Assembly (NCBI GenBank): GCA_001939145.1
Contig: LSRX01000698.1
Location: forward strand, 61,684 to 125,683
DNA from: Symbiodinium microadriaticum
Lineage: Eukaryota > Sar > Dinophyceae > Suessiales > Symbiodiniaceae
DNA length: 64,000 bases
Direction: 5' to 3'
Within the stretch, counting starts at the first letter, position 1, and each line of letters opens with the position of its first letter. A program made the position numbers and the translations under genes. The notes under the pieces are model-generated. The model saw only the letters and a list, made by a program, of their open reading frames with translations. It was not told the DNA's origin and ran no database searches. This document shows positions 59,000 through 64,000 of this stretch, piece after piece.

Positions 59000-61230
59000 A
59001 CTTAGTTCAATTTCGCAATGGGACGACGAACTCGACAATATAGGACTTCCACCAGGCACTTCTCCAAGAAGTGTTTTGGCCGTGGCAACGGCGCTCCCTT
59101 CTCCCAGCGTCTGTGACCGATGTGGTGGGCTACCTAGGCTTCAACGACAGAGGATGGGAGGGATGGGTTCCATTTTTTTGCAGTATTCAGTTTGAAGATT
59201 GTGCTGAATCCTGCAAAACGACTCTAGACTATAGTTCTGTTCATGTCACGGTGACGCACCAAAACCCCTCGCCATCACTTCGACGCCCACACCTCCTTGT
59301 CGCCTAACCCTAAATCTCCTGCATGACCGGAACTAAAACAGCCAACAAACATTCTAACGTATTGCTCGCGCCGTCCCGATTTAACTCCCATTCTGCTCTC
59401 CACAAAACAGTTCGGTATTATTATTTGGCCTTATAGAAAAGGAGCCGCATGCTGTCGTTCTGGTAACGCCCAGGGGCTCATGGTCTAAACCTTTGCCCAT
59501 GGTCACCTGAATCGGCGCCAGCATCTCATCTCTTGCGTCCTGAGAGTTTTTTAAGCAATCTGGGCGGTGGTGAGGGTGTGTTAGGCTTTGGGAGGTTCAG
59601 ATTAAAGGCCCTCTGGGCGTTTGGGTTGTACCTTGCCCCGATATTTTCAGTGCCCTTGAACCCTAACCATTCAACAAGCACAAGCTCATGGCCACGCTGT
59701 CCTGCTTTTGAACGGCAGATGCCATGGCTCCTGCAACGGGGTGAGGCTCGGGCAACGGAATTGCATCGGAACCATGCGCTATGTTCCCCTCCCTAAACCC
59801 CGATCCATAAGCACTAAGCCCTAACGCCTAGAAAAGCGGATTGCAGAACTCGGTTGTTGTTTGTCGTGGACTGGATAGTTCGGGGACTTCCTACCTCCAT
59901 CCCTTTCTCCCAGCCAGCCTGTGTTTTCAGAGCCTCCAAGTTCAGGCCTCGGCTCTGTTGGGACACAGCTCCGGGTTTGTCGGTTTACCTATAGTTTATA
60001 AGCTTTAGGGAGAGGAAGAGAGCCCGCTCAAGTAGCCCTCTCTTGGACGACGTGCCAGCCTCCGTATCTTGCAATATAGATAGACCTTTTGTCGGGTGCT
60101 CGCAGGAAACGCACGTGCATAGAGAGCTACGATCTTGTGTCTTGGATGTGCTTGCCCCATTCAGCTTTTTTCTCTCCGACCGGGGTATGCGCGCATCCTT
60201 GAGGGGTTAGGCTGTGCCTTATTACTGTTTAGGGAGTCGCAGATTAATCGCGCAACCGGAGCGCATCCTTTTGGAGGTCTGGGCAACAACAGCTCAAACT
60301 GGAACGAATCAAGCGGGAAACAGCTTGTCAGCTTGTGAAGCTTTTGAACGGGCCAGCTGGGAAACAACGGGTCGGGAAACAAAAACTTGGAAACAACTGG
60401 TCGAGTTTGAGTTAGAGAAACTTGGGAAAACGAACTTGAGAAATAAGGTCAAGCTTGAACGAACAAGTTGGTATGAAACAACTAGTGAACTCGAACGGAC
60501 AGGTTGTGAAACAACTGGTCAAGGCAAGCTATTGATCGAACACCTAAACCCTAAACCCCAAACCTAAACCCTAAATCCTCAACCCTGAAAGCAGCTGGCC
60601 TTCTAATTTCTGATTTCTGATCGATGATCGAACTGACAAATTGGGAAACGCCGGGTGGCAAAGTTGAGCGAACGTGGCTCATGAATCCGGGACTGAGGTT
60701 TGGGATGCGCCCTAAACCCTGAACCCTAACCCTAAACCCTAACCCTGAACCCTGAACCCTACACCCTAAAACTGGACGTTTGAGGTTTAGGGACTGCTCG
60801 CCTGCTTGTCAGGGGCGGGAAGTTTGGGAAGGGTTGACATCCTTTCTGATCTTTAGAGGCTTAGACTTTGAGAGCAGGTTCCTGTGTGTGTGTGTGTTTT
60901 TCCAGGTTTGTGGATTCTGCATGTGATGTGCTTGCATGCTCTTGCATCAGAGGAAAGCTAGAAAGAGGGTCACTTTGCACACAATTGGCAAAAGAACGCC
61001 GCAAACGTTCCTGGCATTGTCCTTGAGGATCTGCTGCGCCATTCAAGCCATAGGCCATATTATAGGCAAACGCAGGGTGTTTGATGGTGTGGAAATATTT
61101 TTGTATGTTGGAGGCTGTAGGTTTGGAAGACTGCAGCCGGCACCTCCTGGCGAGGATAACAAAAGCCAAAAGACCGCCAAGGCAGGCAACTCACCGAAAC
61201 GTAAGCTCCGAAAAACCTTCATGCCTCTTC
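59000..61230. other. No recognised gene; degenerate and telomere-like repeats
   Basis: 60290-60545 holds about eight diverged copies of a GAAACAACTGGTCGA-like unit of roughly 30 bp. 60542-60592 and 60708-60790 are CCCTAAA/CCCTGAA telomere-like islands, and a small one lies near 59305-59320. A (GT)n tract sits at 60882-60897. The 118-codon plus frame over 60214-60567 comes from the degenerate repeat and is not called. Confidence 0.6.
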
Positions 61231-61258
61231 TTCTCTTAATTGAAGCCCGCCCTTCAGC

Positions 61259-61640
61259 CCCGGCGGGAACATGGTTCGATTGCCGAGGCACGATGCATCA
61301 GTTGGGCTCGCATTTTGCCGCAATGCCAGTTCTTCTTCCCGCTCCGCACGCCGGCGTTCTGCCTCCTGAAAACACAAAAAAGCAGCAACAGCATGGCTAC
61401 CGCCATAGAGGCTTGCCTTGCAATACATAGTCAGAGACGGAACCTCGCCCGATACGGAACAACACTGCAGAGCCTTTGCTTCTAGATTCTGGGCCTAGAT
61501 CAGGGCCAGCCCTTGAAGGCTGCAAGGGTCGCTCGCAACCGGAAGCAGTCCGTCCTCTGGGTAGCATTCTGCCAGCTCCTCTTCTGTCGGCTCCAAGGCC
61601 GGATCTTTTCTGGAGAAGCAAAGGGTCTGAAGGAAGCCTC
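61259..61640 (-). CDS. Two coding-like exons, unassigned
   Basis: On the minus strand, about 61640-61500 reads DPALEPTEEELAECYPEDGL, then LLPVASDPCSLQG. About 61370-61300 follows a CAG acceptor and reads EAERRRAEREEELALRQNA, a charged coiled-coil-like helix. They lie downstream of the XK-related-like gene on the same strand and may be its neighbour rather than part of it. No domain recognised. Confidence 0.35.
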
Positions 61641-61983
61641 CAGGGCTGTTACAAGTAGTTCCCACCGCCATTGGTCACAGTCAGCCTCTCACGTACCCTG
61701 CTGAGCCCTGCTGGTGCTGACAGCCCCAGGCCTCGTAGAGTGCCACAGCGCGTGTACCTGGGCAGCACGTGACCGCAGGTTGATGTTGTGGGGCCTGCAA
61801 AATAAAACGAGATCCGACTGAAGAACACATCTGGAGTAGAGCGTGGTCAACTGTCGAAAGCTGGGCCGAGAAGGGCAGGCTTATCTGTGAGAATAAGCTA
61901 TGGGCATAAGTTATGGGAGTTTGACAAGGTACCATGCATGCATTGTGAACCTCTGACACAATCCCCCTCCACTTCAAATGTTC

Positions 61984-63432
61984 TCACCCGTCCCCTGCCA
62001 CATCCTTCCACCTGACCTGTTGAGAGGCTGTTGGCATGAGAACGTCCTTAACTACCAGCTTAAAACTCTTGAATCCACAAAACAAGGCAGGTCGCAGAGC
62101 GAGGTAGAGGAGCATGCTGGACAAGAGGCAGCCCAAGAGTGCCCAGGCCTCACGGACCGGCGCATAGCCGCAGGGGTTTTTGGCGAAGTAGAATGCCACG
62201 CACACGCAAACCATGCCCTCCGTCCAACGTAGCGCAGCCAGCCGGGGTGCAGCTTTGAAAGAGAGAAGCCGAGAATCAGTGTCGCGGTGTTGGTGGTTCT
62301 GGTTGAAGGTGCCTCCCACCATGAGCAGCAATCCAGGGGTCAGGTGCCCAACCCAGGTGCCAAACCACACTCCAGCAGGCAGCCATCCGCAGATGTTCCC
62401 CATGTTCGCCGCGAAGCAAAGGAGGAAGGCAACGTAGAAGACCACCAGAAGGCCGACCCCCAGTTCCCGGGAGGCTTCCGTCAGCACCAGCGCCGCTGCG
62501 CCGGCGCGCCAGGCTTGGTCCAGAGCCCCCGTCAGGAAGATCAGGACCAATGACGGCCAGCTGGTCAGGCGCCTCCGAAGGTGCCATTTCACGATCATGA
62601 AACCGTTCATCATGTACTCGGAAGACCAGATCTTGGTCCCGCCGTAGGAGAGGGCCAAAATCGATAGAACTATCGATGCCAGCTGTGTTGGCTCACCATG
62701 GACACCTTGTGCAAAGAGCACGTAGGATTGAAAATACAGTTGTGGTGCACTTTCGAGGCACTTTGTAATCATGTCTCGTGTCAGTCGGAGAAAGCTTGTG
62801 CGTTTTGCACTAGAATGAATAGGACCCATACCGCCATCGTCATCGTCGCCCCCGAGGGTGCCCGTCGCCACGAGAGCGAGATCAACAATGTAGTTGATCT
62901 GGCAGAAGGCCAATACGAAGCAGGCCAGCGCCACGCAAAATTCGCCACAACTCGACTTTGGTAGTTTCTTCAGAGTGTATGCCACCGTCCCATACATCTC
63001 ATAAGTCCACACGATGCTCTGGACGACGTTCGAGATGATCAAGAGCGTGAGGCCGATCCAAAACCAGTGCCAGTGAGCCTGGCAGGTGCCCTCACCGGGA
63101 GTCTGGACCTGAGCCTCGCTGCAGGTCTGAACCATGCTATGTTCCACAAAACACCCGTACTGTAGAATCACCAAAAGGTCTGAGTAGAAATCCAGCAGAT
63201 TCAGACCTGCAGTGATGCTCAGATCCAGCACCTCCTTCTGCCGATCACTCAACAGGCCTTTGGCCCAGGCCACCTTCGCATACAACCATGGACATGCGCC
63301 TTCGAACCATCCGCCGGACATTGTGTGTGAAACTGTGAATTCACGACAGCTGCTCGTGCAGCGGGAACTCCAATGCTGCACTATAGGATCCAAGGCTAGA
63401 CTATGTCCAGAAACACTTGAGGATCTGTGCAT
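61984..63432 (-). CDS. XK-related (XKR)-like multi-pass membrane protein
   Basis: Intact single-exon frame of 482 aa; a second good start is Met38 (MSGGWFEGACPWLYAKVAWA), which would give 445 aa. About eight to ten hydrophobic segments are visible, including LLDFYSDLLVILQYGCF (about 79-95), WFWIGLTLLIISNVVQSIVW (about 122-142) and FCVALACFVLAFCQINYIVD. The motif ESAPQLYFQSYVLFAQG (about 223-239) matches the E-x-x-P-Q-L-x-x-Q signature that I use to recognise the XKR family, and the first-helix D-x-x-S-D-L fits too. XKR proteins sit in the plasma membrane, and some animal members are phospholipid scramblases or act with VPS13A. No caspase site or scramblase activity can be inferred here. The C-terminal part has three more hydrophobic segments. 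It may equally be a remote dinoflagellate family sharing only this motif. Confidence 0.55.
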   Translation of the reverse strand: MHRSSSVSGHSLALDPIVQHWSSRCTSSCREFTVSHTMSGGWFEGACPWLYAKVAWAKGLLSDRQKEVLDLSITAGLNLLDFYSDLLVILQYGCFVEHSMVQTCSEAQVQTPGEGTCQAHWHWFWIGLTLLIISNVVQSIVWTYEMYGTVAYTLKKLPKSSCGEFCVALACFVLAFCQINYIVDLALVATGTLGGDDDDGGMGPIHSSAKRTSFLRLTRDMITKCLESAPQLYFQSYVLFAQGVHGEPTQLASIVLSILALSYGGTKIWSSEYMMNGFMIVKWHLRRRLTSWPSLVLIFLTGALDQAWRAGAAALVLTEASRELGVGLLVVFYVAFLLCFAANMGNICGWLPAGVWFGTWVGHLTPGLLLMVGGTFNQNHQHRDTDSRLLSFKAAPRLAALRWTEGMVCVCVAFYFAKNPCGYAPVREAWALLGCLLSSMLLYLALRPALFCGFKSFKLVVKDVLMPTASQQVRWKDVAGDG

Positions 63433-64000
63433 TAAACCGTTCCCTGCCTCTGAGCAAAGTGTCCAAGGCTACAGGCGAGCACAATTCGAAAGCGACTTTT
63501 CGAGCTTGTGTTGTGCTGCTTGATGGACAAACCCAAAAACTTCAAAACCCACAGGCCCAAATCCTTCGACCTCAAGATTCGGTTCTGGATGAGCCCACAG
63601 CCCTAAACCCTAATGTAAAGCCCTAAAGCCCGGGCCCGAACGCCCCAAACTCCACAACCCCAAGCCCCAAACCCCCACTTCCAAAAAGCAAGCCCCCGAA
63701 ACCCCATAACCCCATGCCCCAAAGGGCTTGGTTCGGCTCATTCCCGCCTCTTTGGCTTCTGCCCTCGCTCAATCTGACGAATCTTCCGGAGTTGCCATGG
63801 CGCTGCTAGGGTGATTTCTCTGCTTTTGCCATCCGCCTCTCCTGATTCTTCCTGTTGTTGTTGCTGTTGCTGCTGCTGCTGCTGCTGCTGGTGCTGCTCG
63901 TCTGCTGCTCGTAGTGCTCGTGGTGCTGCTGCTGGAAAAACTGCTGGTGCTGGTGCTGCTGCTGGTGCTGCTGCTGCTGCTGGTGCTGGTGCTGGTGCTG
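63433..64000. repeat. Telomere-like remnants and CTG repeat at window end
   Basis: 63596-63720 has degenerate CCCTAAA, CCCCAAA and CCCGAAA units. From 63855 the sequence is (CTG)n and (GGTGCT)n, still running at the window edge. No gene seen. Confidence 0.8.

Noticed and set aside
1-64000. Bacterial or phage features, CRISPR arrays, operons, riboswitches
   Set aside because: Spliced genes, spliced leader and repeat types are eukaryotic. No regularly spaced direct repeats with unique spacers were seen.

Overview
The window is nuclear DNA from a dinoflagellate, most likely a Symbiodiniaceae-like alga. Five things in the sequence point there. (1) The full 22-nt dinoflagellate spliced-leader (SL) sequence occurs at 31486-31507. 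(2) TTTAGGG/CCCTAAA islands are scattered through the window. (3) Genes are broken into small exons whose introns end in AG|G but often begin with GA or GC instead of GT. (4) Several protein types are ones I associate with dinoflagellates: W-C-C...G-C repeat proteins, DUF3626-like proteins, lone CCCH fingers, and large multi-pass proteins with an AD-rich C-terminal domain. (5) Microsatellite and CTG/CTA/CAG tracts are very abundant. There is no sign of operons, Shine-Dalgarno sites or CRISPR. Genes are sparse, and most open frames over 60 codons are chance or low-complexity frames. Family names rest on motif recognition by eye; no database search was run.

Layout. 1-5.2 kb: an EF-hand-like fragment, then a multi-exon DUF3626-like gene (+). 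5.2-14.8 kb: an assembly gap, a 20-bp minisatellite and three large CTG/CTA/CAG mosaic tracts with no recognised gene. 14.8-16.8 kb: a multi-exon delta-9-type fatty acid desaturase (+) with all three histidine boxes. 16.8-31.4 kb: gene-poor sequence with telomere-like islands, a fold-back element and scattered coding-like segments. 31.47-33.87 kb: a 2.4-kb SL-tagged retro-inserted unit flanked by a 21-bp direct repeat. It carries a damaged ORF with a Cys/His cluster and a Lys-rich repeat, and has a striking density of G runs. 34.5-35.7 kb: remnants of an unassigned gene (+).

36.9-38.9 kb: an intact intronless 685-aa multi-pass membrane protein (+). 39.8-41.5 kb: a scaffolding duplication around a single N, then a 1.4-kb extremely AT-rich island with sharp edges. 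42.1-42.8 kb: a single-exon CCCH zinc-finger protein (-). 44.1-44.9 kb: a methyltransferase-like gene (-). 46.9-55.6 kb: the C-terminal part of an axonemal-type dynein heavy chain (-) in about 20 small exons. 58.4-59.0 kb: an exon of a Cys-rich tandem-repeat protein (-). 62.0-63.4 kb: an intronless XK-related-like membrane protein (-). The window ends in telomere-like and CTG repeats.

The genes do not form a pathway. They look like independent eukaryotic loci: lipid desaturation, cilia/flagella motility, membrane proteins, RNA or zinc binding, and methyl transfer. The most interesting object is the SL-tagged insertion, which has the hallmarks of an mRNA that was trans-spliced, reverse-transcribed and put back into the genome.
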